From Sordaria brevicollis (lineage: Eukaryota; Ascomycota; Sordariomycetes; Sordariales; Sordariaceae), in NCBI GenBank assembly GCA_033439795.1, contig JAUTDP010000016.1, forward strand, positions 434,001-498,000: DNA of 64,000 nucleotides. Reading direction: 5' to 3'. Of the stretch, positions 10,383 to 22,749 are shown piece after piece. The number at the start of each line of letters is the position of its first letter. The stretch's first letter is position 1. Position numbers and translations under genes: made by a program. The notes beneath the pieces were generated by a model, which worked only from the letters and a program-made list of their open reading frames with translations, was not told where the DNA came from and searched no databases.

Positions 10383-13211
10383 CTAAGCCTTCGCATCCTC
10401 CTCGACCTTCGCTTCTTCACCGGCACTCTCCAACGGAGGTTGAGCCATCGAAGCACCAGGAGTCTTGGGACTGACGTCCCCATCGCTCAAAGCAGGCTCC
10501 GGCAGCTGCTGTTGCTCATCGCCATCGAAGCCAGGGGCAGTCTCCTGGAACGTCCCAATCCCGTTATTCTCGTTAGGCCGCTCCGTCTTCTCGACCTGGT
10601 CCGGGATCTTGGTGCACGCTGGCTCGTCGAAGGTGCCCTGAACCACACCCGCGTTCTCAGACACCTCTCCCTCCTTGAACGGTGTACTCCATCCCTTGAC
10701 ACCCTTCTCCCCAGCCAACGGTTTGAGCTCCTCACCGCCAGACTCCCTCCTGGCGATGGCAACTGCCGCCCTTTCACTGACACTGAGTCGATGCAGCTTC
10801 TCATCGCAGCTCTTCAGCTGCTGCAAACGCTCATCGTACGCCTTGCGGTAGTCGACCTTCTCCAGAAGCCATGTGGCAAGCACCTTGATAAGATACTTCC
10901 TGTCCACAGGTTTGGGAACGTAGTCGTTCATGCCGTACTCCAAGCACTTCTCACGGTCTCCCTTCAACGCGTAAGCAGTCATGGCGATTATAGGCACTTT
11001 GACCTGGGCGTCGCGAATCTTCTGTGAGGCCTCGTGTCCGTCTAGGATAGGCATGTTGATGTCCATCAGGACGAGGTCGTAGCCGACTGGCTTGCCGGTC
11101 ACCATCTTGACGGCTGCAGCGCCGTCGGCGGCCAACTCGATGCTCTTGAAGCCAAGAGAGCGCAGCATGCCGAGCATGACCTTCTGGTTTATGATGTTGT
11201 CCTCCACAAGGAGGATGCTCTTGCGGTTAGCAACGGAAGCGAGACGCTTCTGGAGGACTGTGACATCGGGCTGGACAGGAGAAATGGGGGAGCCGTCCTT
11301 GGCGGCCATTTGGTGCTTCCAGTCGGAAATCTGTTCCAAGCTCTTGATCTTCTTGAAGCGCGCAGTGAACCAAAAGACGGATCCATGGCGCTCGGGATTT
11401 GGTCGATAGCCGATCCGGCCGCCCATGAGTTCCGCAAGTGACTTGGCGATGGACAGACCGAGACCGGTGCCCTTGTAACGCTTGGTGGTAGTAAGGTCGA
11501 ACTGACTGAAGGGAGTGAAGAGCGATGCAGAGGCGGATTCGCGGATGCCAATGCCAGTATCAATGACTTCCGTCAGCAGGGTATAGCTGTCGCTGTCTTC
11601 GGAATGAACAGAGGCCTTGACTCGAATGCTGCCCTTGTCGGTGAACTTGGCCGCATTGCCGACGATGTTCTGGACAATCTGGCGGTAGCGTAGGGGGTCA
11701 CCTTGGACGGACTTGGGCAGGTTAGGCGCCAGGAAAAGCTCAAAGTGAACCGCAGGAGGTAATGTGGTCTGGACACCGCGAACCACTGATGTGATGATGC
11801 TGGCAACACCAACAACGTCGGAGCTGACTGCAAAGCTTCCTGATGCCAGTTTCGAGTAGTCGAGGATATCATTAATGACCTGTAACAGGATCTGGCCGGA
11901 CTCATCCATGATATTGACGATATCCCTCTGCCTCTCGGTAAGAGGGGAATCGAGGAGCAAGGCACAAGCCGAAAGCATGCCGTGCATGGGTGTGCGGATT
12001 TCGTGGCTCATGTTGGCAAGGAAGTCAGACTTGAGCTTCTCACTCTCCTCGTAGGCAGCGATCAGACGGGACTCGGACGCCTTACGCTCCGTTAAGTCGC
12101 GGGTGACCTTGCCGAAACCAACATGAACGCCGTTCTTGTAGACCGCGGTGATGACGACGTTTGCCCAGAACCGCGTGCCGTCCTTCTTGTAGCGCCAGCC
12201 TTCATCCTCCACACGGCCCTCGCGAAGGCAGATGTCCAACTCCATGTCGGGTTTCTTGATATCGAGATCTTCTTTGCCGTAAAAGATGGAAAAATGCTTG
12301 CCGATAATTTCTTCGCGCGTATAACCCTTAAGTAACTGCGCTCCGGTATTCCACGTCGCGATATGTCCTTTGGTGTCGAGCAAAAAGATGGCATAGTCCT
12401 TGAGGGCTTGTACGAGGATGCGGAAGGCTTCGTCAGTGGAGAGGCCTGGTTGGACGAACTCGTTGTCGAGCACTTCGGAAGTAGGGCGTTCGCTCCATTC
12501 GAGCTGGATCGAGACGAGCTCGGCGCCTCTGAAGATGGGAACCACGCGAGCGCGGCAGGTGAAGGAGCTTTTGACCGTGATGGCTTTGGATGTGCGCTCG
12601 GATCGAGATGCAACGGCATCGTCGACAGCTTCGGCGATGTACTTCGTCTTGCTGAATGCGGATTCGCGCACCTGGCTCTCGAGGAAGGGTACGAGGAACT
12701 TGCCAATGCATTCCTCCTCGGTGACGTGCCAATCCTGGCAGAATCGCTTTGATACGCGAGTGATGCAGCAGGAAGATGAGAGGAGAAGTAAGGGAGCTGG
12801 GTTATAGTCGAAAAGCAGGCTCATGTCTGGAGCCGCAAAGGGATGTGTAGGAGGGACATTATCTTGAAGGACGATGGTGTCGTCAATTGACGAGTGCGCT
12901 GTTGTGGCCGTCGCCACACTCCAAGCGGGATCGTTCTCATCCTCAATGGCCTGGGTTGTTGGAGTAGAGGCCGAGGCGGAATTGTCTTGAGAGGAATCGT
13001 TCGAGTGTTCCTGAGTCAGGGAATGGAGTCCAGCATCCGCGTTGCTGGGTCCGGGGTTAGCGGAGTCGGTTTGGGCGTCAGGATGATGGGATTCTTGATC
13101 TTTTCCATCCTCATGGCCTGAAATGACCATGTTCAACACCGTGTTTGCCATGTCCGCCATCGTGTGCTTGATGCTGGCGTCAGCGGCAGATTCGGCGGTT
13201 GGGAGGTGCAT
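10383..13211 (-). CDS. PAS-domain hybrid histidine kinase (HisKA-HATPase-REC)
   Basis: This is an intracellular hybrid sensor kinase of the fungal two-component phosphorelay, expected to pass phosphate from its own receiver to an HPt protein. It is numbered from the first ATG (13211, 942 aa). Residues ~1-130 are low-complexity. A PAS-like sensor with the core YAIFLLDTKGHIATWN and GYTREEIIGKHFS plus a PAC-like tail lies at ~261-375. The HisKA H-box FLANMSHEIRTP has phospho-His H403. The ATPase N-box is at ~510-526, G1 DTGIGI at ~551 and G2 KGTGLGLSI at ~580. The receiver at ~665-779 has acidic residues E670/D671, phospho-acceptor D717 (LMDINMP) and K767. The C-tail is acidic and Pro-rich. No transmembrane segment is visible. 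The order resembles the Fos-1/TcsA type of fungal kinases, but I do not assign a class. The open frame continues 26 codons upstream without an ATG to a possible acceptor (TTGCAG), so an upstream exon is possible. Confidence 0.93.
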   Translation of the reverse strand: MHLPTAESAADASIKHTMADMANTVLNMVISGHEDGKDQESHHPDAQTDSANPGPSNADAGLHSLTQEHSNDSSQDNSASASTPTTQAIEDENDPAWSVATATTAHSSIDDTIVLQDNVPPTHPFAAPDMSLLFDYNPAPLLLLSSSCCITRVSKRFCQDWHVTEEECIGKFLVPFLESQVRESAFSKTKYIAEAVDDAVASRSERTSKAITVKSSFTCRARVVPIFRGAELVSIQLEWSERPTSEVLDNEFVQPGLSTDEAFRILVQALKDYAIFLLDTKGHIATWNTGAQLLKGYTREEIIGKHFSIFYGKEDLDIKKPDMELDICLREGRVEDEGWRYKKDGTRFWANVVITAVYKNGVHVGFGKVTRDLTERKASESRLIAAYEESEKLKSDFLANMSHEIRTPMHGMLSACALLLDSPLTERQRDIVNIMDESGQILLQVINDILDYSKLASGSFAVSSDVVGVASIITSVVRGVQTTLPPAVHFELFLAPNLPKSVQGDPLRYRQIVQNIVGNAAKFTDKGSIRVKASVHSEDSDSYTLLTEVIDTGIGIRESASASLFTPFSQFDLTTTKRYKGTGLGLSIAKSLAELMGGRIGYRPNPERHGSVFWFTARFKKIKSLEQISDWKHQMAAKDGSPISPVQPDVTVLQKRLASVANRKSILLVEDNIINQKVMLGMLRSLGFKSIELAADGAAAVKMVTGKPVGYDLVLMDINMPILDGHEASQKIRDAQVKVPIIAMTAYALKGDREKCLEYGMNDYVPKPVDRKYLIKVLATWLLEKVDYRKAYDERLQQLKSCDEKLHRLSVSERAAVAIARRESGGEELKPLAGEKGVKGWSTPFKEGEVSENAGVVQGTFDEPACTKIPDQVEKTERPNENNGIGTFQETAPGFDGDEQQQLPEPALSDGDVSPKTPGASMAQPPLESAGEEAKVEEDAKA

Positions 13212-15786
13212 TTGCAGGTTGTCAGGTTGAGGGTTCAGTGCCGATCTCGAGATCCAAGGTGCCAACCCGCGACAAGTGCTTTGCTGCAAGCAATCAGGGA
13301 CCGTGAAAGTGGTCTGATTTTTGCAGTAGGCTGCTGTCCGGCGGTCTATTAACCGTTGTGGGCGGACGCAAGGCAGAGATGGCCTGACTTTTGCAGCGCT
13401 TCCCAGACACGTACGGCAGGAACAGGGCAGCAGGGCTTCTGACAGGCGGGGGTTGGTGCAATAGTTTTGTTGTATGGTAGAAGGTAGAAGGTGGGTGTGG
13501 GTCAGGGCAGGTGCTTGTGTCTCGGAATCGGAGAAGTGAGAGAAGGAGCAAACACAAGCAGAGGGGAAGAAACTCGGGAAACAGGAAGGTGAAAACGAGA
13601 GACTGGTCTTGTGCTTGTGTTTCTGACTCTCTGTGGCAAGAGGAAAGGTGAACTCGGGGTAACGTATGGCAGGCAGGGCTCAGACCGGAGAAAGAGAAAC
13701 TGACTTAATGGGAAAGAGGGAAGAAAAAGAGATGAACGTGATTGCCGTGAGACAAGGGCAAGACCTGGTCAAGCGGGAGCTGCGAAGAGCGGCGGGACAC
13801 CACAAGGACGAATCAAAGTGGTCAGTGCTTTCGCTACAGACTGGAGAACTGGAGAACTGGAGACACTGGAGACACTGGGCCGCCCCCAACTGTGACGGAA
13901 GACAGGGATCACCCGCTGATTGTCACAGTCACTCCGCTCGCTGTCACAGGCACAACGAGACCGGCTTGTACCGTGGGAATGGTAAACTTGAAAATGTTGG
14001 AGACACGGAAATACGGGCGGGCTGTGAGATGTTGTGGCCTTGAATATGGTATTATACCCCGATAATACAGCAGGATTGTAAAAGTCGTGGCAAATTGATG
14101 GGGCAGAGAGAGGCAGAGAACCACGGCAAGAGGAGTCGGGGATCATCAGGGCCCGAGAAACCGCAAAGGAAACTGACTGATTCGGGGAAGTGGGAGTGGT
14201 GACAGCGGCACTTGATGGTCCTCTTTGTTTGCTGGCAACAAGCTTTGCGGCAACACTGAGACGGGGATTGACCTCGGGCAATGCTAATCACTTTTCTTCT
14301 TATTCCCGATCCATCGGTACACTGTGACCTGTTGTTCTATAGACCCATCTAGACTCTCGTTCTGATTTATGCATTGCATTCAGCATTCGCATACATATCA
14401 CAATGTGTCAAACTGCTGTCAAAACCGCATCCTAGCTGTCAAAAATGCCTGAGCATGCCGACAACGGTGCAAATGTTATTTCGGGTTCCTGCTGGCCATT
14501 CCTGCTGTCAATGATGCATTTGCGATGGCGGACACATGGAACCCTCCAGTGCTCTGCCGACACATTTGGACTGGTCCGGATCCTAGCCGGACTCTCTTTA
14601 TTTAAGGCGGATCGACGCTGCGCATTTTCAATGGTCGAATGGATCATTGACACTCTGATCGGGATTAAAAGTTGGTTTTGTTGGCATCGAAAAGCGAGGG
14701 ACGTGTGCATCAAAAAAGTGAAGAGATGGAAAAGATGGAAAATGGGAATTTCAACAAGATCGAAAAATCACCATGCAAACTCGCCAGTTTCGCCGCTGGG
14801 GAGGGCTGTGCATATCGAGGAATTTCAACAGTTCCGAAACTGCATGACAGAGGTTCAAAAGAGGGAAGAGCAGAAAATCTCATACCCGCTTGGCCCTCGG
14901 GATCGCCGATGCTTTGCAGCTGCTCTTTCTCCCGTCCGGACCACCAGCTCCTCTCACTTTCCCAATGCTGGCAGGTGGGGGCTTGTCACAATGACGTCAT
15001 CATCACCGTTGTTGAGTTGCATTGTCTTTTCAACTGCACTCTCTGACCGCTTTCACCTTGCAGTCTCACAGCCAGTCACAGCTCTGCTAACTCTGTGCTT
15101 CGGCTCACACTCCTTCAGCTTAAGCCTTTCTAGGCCTAGCCGTTCGCTAGTGTCTCAAACTTTTGCCCTATCACGCAAGCCGGCTAGTCCTGAAAGGTGC
15201 TGGCGTTCTTCTGTCGGATTCCACTCTGTTTCCATTTGTCTTTTTCCCCTCACAAATTCCCAAACGTGAAGCTATTCCCAAAAAGCCAGCTCCTGACAAA
15301 CTTCGTGATGGGGTCCAAAAGGAGCTGGCTCCCTTTGCCTTCGTATTGAACACACCAACCACCTTGGCGGTAGCGGTCACGCCCAACGCGACACCAACCT
15401 CCTTTTCACGATGCCACGCTTTGTTCGCGTCTCCAGTCACTCTTGCAGTCGTGGTGTTGTCGTGTTTGCTGTTCACGATGGATCAATTGACGATGCGCCA
15501 ACAAAAACTACGAGTGTCCAAAATAGCACGGAATGCTGACAACGAGGTCACAAGCTCGAAATCCTTTCCAATCGCTACAACTTTCGCTGTCTGAAGGTCT
15601 GCCAGTTGACATTTCATGATTCAGACCTCTCGAATCTCAAGTGAGCCAGCCAGGGCCAGCTCGGAGCCAAGTGTCCAACTTCACCTCCTGAATTGAAACT
15701 CCGATCACCAAACATCCAGCCATCGTTTCACCCCCAATCCTTCACCACCTTTCACCACCCTTCACCCCTTCACGGTCTTCACCACC
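13212..15786. other. Intergenic/5' region of the kinase, no supported gene
   Basis: About 2.6 kb upstream of the kinase and downstream of the convergently placed DUF8021-like gene. Open frames such as 14445-15269 (plus) have no domain, no signal peptide and compositionally erratic translations. A short tandem GGAGAACT/GGAGACACT repeat sits at about 13843-13880. The length suits the long regulatory leaders of filamentous-fungal signalling genes. Confidence 0.55.
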
Positions 15787-16572
15787 CTACTGCATAACAG
15801 TCATAGTATGCACCAACCTCAACCTCCCCCCCTCGACCCTAAACTCATGACTATCCGGCTGTCCCCCCGCAAAATCAAAAAACACATCCACCGCGCCCAG
15901 AACTTCATCAACCACATACCTCCTATTCACATTCTTGATCCCGCTCGGCACGCCCACATTGCAATTAGGCTGGATATACATCCCCCCCTCCAACCTCGCA
16001 CAGGGGTTACCCCATGGCACTTTAACGTTCTTGTCGTTAAAGATATCCAAGTACGCATCCCCCGCGGCCTGGATCACGGCCCTGGTATCGCGTTTGGCAA
16101 GCGGGATCTCGTCCCAAAGTCCCGAGGAAGATTCTTGCTGGGAGTATTTTAGGGTTGAGGAAGGGTCGAAGAGCCAGTCACCTTTTGAGGTGACGAGGGT
16201 TTCGATTTTGGTTAGACTGAGGGAAGAAGGGGAGAAGCGGAGTTGGGTGCCGATGACGTGTTGTTTGTTGGGTTCGGTGGTGACGAGCTCGGTGTAGGTG
16301 GCGCATTGGGTGGTGTCGTAGGTTGAGCGGGAGTGGTCGATGCGGAGGGGAGTCGATAAAATGCCGGTGGTGAGGGAGGTGGATTTGAAGTTTTGGGTGT
16401 AGGTGATGCTGGCAGAGGAGGAGTTGGTGCCGAGGAGGAGGGAGGGGGTGCCGGCTTTTTGGGCGGCGATGTAGGCGGCTGTTTGGGTCTTGAGGAAGTC
16501 GCGGTCGCAGGTGGCCGATGGGGCCAAGGGTGCCGCGAGGGCTAGAGGCAAGAGCGAGAGGAGGAAGAGCAT
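15787..16572 (-). CDS. Secreted DUF8021-like protein
   Basis: A 261-aa extracellular protein of unknown biochemical function. An N-terminal signal peptide (MLFLLSLLPLALAAP) precedes the mature chain. The C-terminal half carries the features I associate with the fungal DUF8021 fold (NTF2/SnoaL-like): WGNPCARLEGGMY (~187-199), CNVGVPSG (~204-211), RRYVVDEVLGAVDVFFDF (~217-234) and SHEFRVEGGRLRLVHT (~241-256). C191 and C204 may form a disulphide. A KR pair (160-161) before the domain could be a Kex2-type site. The open frame has an ATG 19 codons upstream (16629), but starting at 16572 gives a clean signal peptide. No intron is seen. It lies divergently from the FAD monooxygenase, with ~1.4 kb between them. 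Confidence 0.85.
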   Translation of the reverse strand: MLFLLSLLPLALAAPLAPSATCDRDFLKTQTAAYIAAQKAGTPSLLLGTNSSSASITYTQNFKSTSLTTGILSTPLRIDHSRSTYDTTQCATYTELVTTEPNKQHVIGTQLRFSPSSLSLTKIETLVTSKGDWLFDPSSTLKYSQQESSSGLWDEIPLAKRDTRAVIQAAGDAYLDIFNDKNVKVPWGNPCARLEGGMYIQPNCNVGVPSGIKNVNRRYVVDEVLGAVDVFFDFAGGQPDSHEFRVEGGRLRLVHTMTVMQ

Positions 16573-17946
16573 CGTGACGGGATCTTTGTGGCTTGGTGTT
16601 GAGGAGTGGAGTAGATGCGAAGGCTTCACCGTGGTGTTTCAAGCGAAACGGCCATCTTGTTGACCTGCAGCACCCCTCCCGGTTTTATACGCAGCATCTT
16701 GGACGAGTACCCAAACTGCCGGACTCGCGGGACATTTACCAGTTGCCAGTAGCAATGGGAATATTGCACCTGTGCGGGGATGGCCGTCTCATTTATATTC
16801 GGCACTCAGTTTGGCCATTCACGAAGCTCTCATCGGCATGAAGTCTTCAAAGCCGTCTTCAGGCAGATTGCAAGCTATAGCTATAGCCCGTTGTGTTAAC
16901 GAAGGTTCTCCCAGGGCTGAGTAGCTCGTTTCCTGATCCGGCAATGCGATCATCATCGCCTTCCATCATGGCTCGGAAGCTCCCGTCCGCCATGTCATGT
17001 CGATCAGAGCATGGCTCGAGCATGGCAATGTTTCACCGTTTGATCGGCATTTCGCCGTAGGTGTATTGTCCGGCTCCCCGAAGTCTCCGGTTGCCATTGA
17101 ACGGAAGAACGTCCGGGATCTTCTGCTTACATCACCGCCACGGATGATCTTCGTTTCATCGACGGTGTTCCAGTCAGGCGGTCACGGTCTGGGCAACGGT
17201 CTTTGCCTCCCACAACAGACCTCCAAGGGAACGGTAAGAACAGCGGGGTATAACCGCTCAGGCGTTGAGCTTGGGCCGCTGGTTTGCGTCCCTGTGTCTG
17301 TCTGACGCCGAGGAACTCCCATGTGCACTTTCCTGATAAGGAAGTCTGTCAGTGTTCGACAAAGTCAGCAGGAACGGGCGGCCGCTTGATGACAGGAAAG
17401 GAATGTAGAAATATCTGGTTGACCAATCATTGGACTCCGTCAGCACAGCATCAAATGGAAAAATGGCCGAAACATCCCCAATATCATCTCCAATATGGCG
17501 GCTCATGGAGCGGGGTCGGCAGTTCAGCCTGTTTCCCATTGGTGAGCATTGGGTGAGCTTTCACTTCATGCTTCCGCCGGCCGCCCTCGTCCGCCATCAC
17601 CAACATCTTGGAGCCGACGTAGTCAGCATCGAGGGTCGGTGGTCAGAAGTATGGCCGGCCGATATCGTCTCATCATCCTCGGGTTTTCCTCACATCCTGA
17701 ACATCTACCTCTGGTCCTGCTCACCTCTCCTCAAAGAAAACATGAACCCCTCCAAACTCGTCGTCGATGTCTGCTGCATTCTCCTCTGAGCCATATACAG
17801 TCACACAAACATTCCGCATCCAACGTTCAAACCTGAACTCGAGCTTCCAGCATCAACTCACCAACCCACAACCATCTCACGAGCCTAATCAAACAGCTCT
17901 ACAGTACCCAACCTCTCAACCCCAACAAACGTTACCTACAGTCAAA
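16573..17946. other. Divergent promoter region between the DUF8021-like gene and the monooxygenase
   Basis: 1.37 kb of GC-balanced sequence with no credible ORF. The segment just upstream of the monooxygenase start is C/A-rich (about 17800-17940), typical of fungal 5' leaders. I did not identify specific operator sites. Confidence 0.5.
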
Positions 17947-19452
17947 ATGGCATCCCCCAAGCCAACTGCCCCAACAGGCCCCTTCCCCCCCACTACCCTC
18001 CACATCCTAATAGTAGGCGCCGGCTTCGCCGGCCTCTCCGCCGCCATCGAATGCCACCGCAAGGGCCACCGCGTGACCCTCTTCGAAAAAGTTTCTTCCA
18101 TCGAAGACATCACCCGATACGGCGACATCATCAGTTTCGATCCCAACGGGTCGAGGGTTTTTGAGAAGTGGATTTTCTCCTCCGATCCTTCTCCTTCTGA
18201 GGGTGGTAGTGGTGCCTACGAGGGCAAAGGGATTTCGGTGGCTGAAAGGATGGAAGCGCTTGCCAGGCAAACCACCTGGCTGGATCTGTTTCACTACCAG
18301 GGGGAATTTGTGACTAGGCAAGGGTTTGAGAGAGAAAAGAAGTGGGGGAGGAGGATTAATGGACATAGGGGGGAGTTGCATCGGTTGATTTGGGAGTTTG
18401 TGGAATCGAAGAAGGGGAAAGGGGGGATAGAAGTGAGGTGGGGGGTTAGGGTTCTTGATTATTTTGAGGGTGAGGGTGATGCCACGGACCAAAAAGGTGG
18501 AGGGGGGTATGCGGGGGTTGTGATCAAAACGGAGGATGGAAAAGAGGAAAAGGTTACGGGGGATGTGGTACTAGCTGCGGAGGGGGTTAGGTCTAGAGGA
18601 AGAAAACTGGTGCTGGGGTTGGAAAGCGATGAACAGCCCAAGAGCTCGGGGTACGCGGTTTACAGGGCTTGGTTTCCCTCTGAGGACGTCGTGGCGAAGA
18701 ATCCGGTTACGAAACATTTGGTGGAGAATGGGGATCAACATCAGGGGTTTATTGGGCCGGATATTCACTTTCTTGCGTCGAGTATTAAGAATGGGAGCGA
18801 GATCAACTGGGTGTTTACGCACATTGATGATGGAAACATCGAGGAGTCGTGGCAGTTCCCGGGCAAACCGGAGGAGGCGTTGACGTACCTCGAGGGATGG
18901 TGTCCGGTGGTTAGGGAACTGGTCAAGGCTACGCCACCGGGACGGTTGATCGACTACAAGCTTGTCTACCGCGAGCCTTTGCCTACGTTTGTGAGTCCGA
19001 AGGGGAGGATAGCGCTTATTGGAGATGCTGCTCATCCTTTTCTGCCTACGTCGATTCAAGGGGCGAGTCAAAGCATTGAAGATGGCTCGGTGGTGGCTGC
19101 TTGTTTGCAACTTGCTCACCATAGCAACAAGTATGGGCAGTTGGCAAAGGAGCAAATGGTTCCCACGGCTCTAAAAGCCTTTGAGAAGCTGAGGTACGAG
19201 AGGGTGCACAAGGCGCAGGCAAATGGACCGAAGATGAGGGAGAGGTGGCATAAGGCAAACTGGGACGGACCGGACGGAGTGTGGAACAACCCGGAGAGGA
19301 TCTGGTTGATGAGGGAGGAGTGGTTGTTGGGGTTTGATTCCGAGGCAGATGCTTACGCCAGATGGTCGGAGGTTGTCGAGGAGATTCGTAAGGAGGAGAA
19401 GGGGAAGAACGTGGTGGAGTTGGATGAGAGGAGTGGGAAGGCGAAGCTGTGA
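17947..19452 (+). CDS. FAD-dependent aromatic-hydroxylase-type monooxygenase
   Basis: A 501-aa single-component flavoprotein monooxygenase of the salicylate/para-hydroxybenzoate hydroxylase group, which uses FAD and NAD(P)H. Its substrate cannot be told from sequence. The N-terminal Rossmann dinucleotide motif HILIVGAGFAGLSAAIE is at ~19-35 (GxGxxG at 24-29), followed by an acidic FEK at ~47. A modified DG-type motif (LAAEGVRSRGR) is at ~208-219. The GD motif RIALIGDAAHPFLPTSIQGA is at ~354-373, with D360 contacting the FAD ribose. The frame is open 60 codons further upstream, but the ATG at 17947 has an excellent context (gtcaaaATGGca) and places the FAD motif at the usual distance. No intron is needed. 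There are no secondary-metabolite core genes nearby, so a cluster role is not supported. Confidence 0.93.
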   Translation: MASPKPTAPTGPFPPTTLHILIVGAGFAGLSAAIECHRKGHRVTLFEKVSSIEDITRYGDIISFDPNGSRVFEKWIFSSDPSPSEGGSGAYEGKGISVAERMEALARQTTWLDLFHYQGEFVTRQGFEREKKWGRRINGHRGELHRLIWEFVESKKGKGGIEVRWGVRVLDYFEGEGDATDQKGGGGYAGVVIKTEDGKEEKVTGDVVLAAEGVRSRGRKLVLGLESDEQPKSSGYAVYRAWFPSEDVVAKNPVTKHLVENGDQHQGFIGPDIHFLASSIKNGSEINWVFTHIDDGNIEESWQFPGKPEEALTYLEGWCPVVRELVKATPPGRLIDYKLVYREPLPTFVSPKGRIALIGDAAHPFLPTSIQGASQSIEDGSVVAACLQLAHHSNKYGQLAKEQMVPTALKAFEKLRYERVHKAQANGPKMRERWHKANWDGPDGVWNNPERIWLMREEWLLGFDSEADAYARWSEVVEEIRKEEKGKNVVELDERSGKAKL

Positions 19453-21190
19453 GGCAGACTCTTTGCGGCCAAGTTGTGAGGTGAAGGACTAGACGGCAGG
19501 ATTGGTGATGATGTCGATCAGCAGAATTCCTGAAGTCGGGTTGCTACATGATGTATCAGGCATCCAACGTTCGTGAGAGGCCGTGAGTGATGGTGGGGAG
19601 CATGGCGATAGTGGCGGTTTTGCATCTTCAATGTTTTAGCGGAGCCTAGACCGAGGACTGGATACGGAGCGGAACTCCATGATGATGGTGTTGATGAAGG
19701 ACCAAGCTGAAGGCCTGGACATGTCTTACTCACAGAGAGCGGCAGACAGTGACGGATAGCGAGCTGAGACACAGGAGGGATGTTGGCCCAGGGAAAGGTT
19801 TGACGAAAGCAAGTTTTGACGAAGCTTCTTACCGAGGAAGTTCGGGACGAGTGCAATGGCTGATAAAGTTGAAGTGGCGGTTTCATCAACTATTAGAGCT
19901 TGGCAGGTGGTGATACAGACAGGCACAACCGGTGGTGGTGGCGGCAACGGTGTTGATGAAAGGAATGAAGGGGCTCATGCAGTTTTCCGTCGATAGGAGC
20001 GCTTACAATCGGAACTTCATCGTTTCCTTTTCCTTTCGAGCCAACCTTGCGAACAAATGGGATTTGTGTTCAGCGCCAAGAGCAAAAGAGTTATTGACCA
20101 CGGCTGCGAATTGATTGATGTCTTTCTTGCTCAGGACCGACAATTGAACTTTTGTGATCACGGTTTGGACCTTTGGGTTTGATGGTTTCTTGATGTCAGT
20201 CGTCCCAAATGCAACCCAAGACCAATTTACCCGCCTGGAAGAATGCGATTTCCAGAGGAAAGGGTCCTTCGCTCCATGAAGTCGGGTGTTGAAGAACATT
20301 CCATGATCCATGACGAACATCGTTCCTTTTCCCCAGACGCTCAGAGTCCAATGCTCTTTTCTTGAGAGGCGGATCATCAGGTCCAGGCCTCCAGCTAGTC
20401 TCGTAGACGCCGGTCCGGTCCGGTGATTCCTCTAGCTTTGGAGCTTGAGGTCGGTCGGCCGCAGACGTGGACGCGCCCGTGTGCAAAAATGTTCTAGTCC
20501 CGGATCATCGTCGCCTCCCATCATGGACGTTGGACATTCCCATTCCAGAAATTTTCGGTCGCCGTCTACCGCGAATTTCCTCTTTCGGCCATGCCAGCAA
20601 GGTCACAAGCTCAACCGGTCCCTGTTAGCTCCCCTGCGACTGTGGCTAGGACCGCTCCGCCAAGAGCCCTACAGAAGCTTCAGTTGCTTCAGACAGCATC
20701 GTTCAGTAGCATTGAATGCTATTTAGCCGCCGGGTTAATCGGCATTTGTCGTGCTGTCTTTCCTGAAGCTCGCCGGGCGTGCGCTCCCCCGCAATTCAAC
20801 CGGCGTTGGGGGAGGGCTCGGGTGGTATGTGATGCTACGCTGCTGCTTGGAGGCTCTAGCTTGGTTGACGACGACAACTGTTTGGTGTACTTTGGGCAGG
20901 GCTGATGGTGCTTCGTGACAATGGGATGACCGGGTATTGGGTGAAGGCAACAATATCGTCGAGTGCAATTGTCTCGGAGGTCAGAGGCAATGAGCGAGGG
21001 CAAGTATAATCGAGGCCGTCGATGTTTTTTCGTCGAGTTGAAGATGTCGTTCGGTCTCGCCGGTTGTGCCTGGACACATCAGGGGCATGCTAAGCATGTT
21101 GGGCATAGGGCCATCGACTCGGAGGCAAAGTCTGACAGATAGATCTGGCTTGGGTGCTTGGCTACCCCAGACTTTGCTAGTTCACCTACG

Positions 21191-21290
21191 GGGTAAAAAG
21201 AAAAGAGGATGTCAATAAAAGTTCATTGGCCAGTATTCCCGGATCACAAGCAAGGAAAAAGTACCTGGACATGACGGAGCCATGGTTAAA
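21191..21290 (+). promoter_or_regulatory. Two candidate XLR-1/XlnR-type sites (GGNTAAA)
   Basis: GGGTAAA at 21191-21197 and GGTTAAA at 21284-21290 match the GGNTAAA motif described for the fungal xylanase regulator, about 520-610 bp upstream of the xylanase ATG. The motif is short, so chance matches are possible. Confidence 0.4.
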
Positions 21291-21707
21291 CCTGCCATTC
21301 CTCGTCTTCGCAAGACCAACCAACCTAGCCCATCACTGCGCGAAAAAGGGCTCCTCGACACGCTGAATGCTTTCAGTCAATGTGAAAAGTTCAAAGCGGT
21401 CTCGATCAAAACCAGATCGCATGGCGCTTGGTGTTCTCCGGATGGTTACATCGCGGGTGTGCTAAAATCGGTTTCCCCATGAAATCCAAGAGCAGGGGTT
21501 GACAACGACCACACCACTCTGAATCTCAGCCAAGGCCAAAGGGGGGCGAAACATTTGGAGAACGGAGCCAGGGGGGCATGAACCTTCAAACCTCGCTCAT
21601 TTCCAGGAAACAATGCGACTGGACTGTGTTGATGTAACGGAAACTCTTACCGTGGAACCACCATGAGGCGACCCGGCATCTGGGAACTCGTCAGCGGTAT
21701 CGAAAAG

Positions 21708-21714
21708 TATATAA
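21708..21714 (+). promoter_or_regulatory. TATA box of the xylanase gene
   Basis: TATATAA, 90 bp upstream of the ATG, followed by a short pyrimidine/A-rich leader ending ttccaaaATGG. The position suits a strong inducible promoter. Confidence 0.65.

Positions 21715-22749
<1,035 letters not shown>

Noticed and set aside
12092..12706. Long minus- and plus-strand frames overlapping the histidine kinase (for example 12092-12706 minus, 10440-11027 plus)
   Set aside because: They are shadow frames of the GC-rich kinase coding sequence, which carries the recognisable domains.
14445..15269. 274-codon open frame on the plus strand upstream of the kinase
   Set aside because: No recognisable domain, erratic composition and no supporting splice or start context. 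It lies in a long intergenic region where chance frames are expected.
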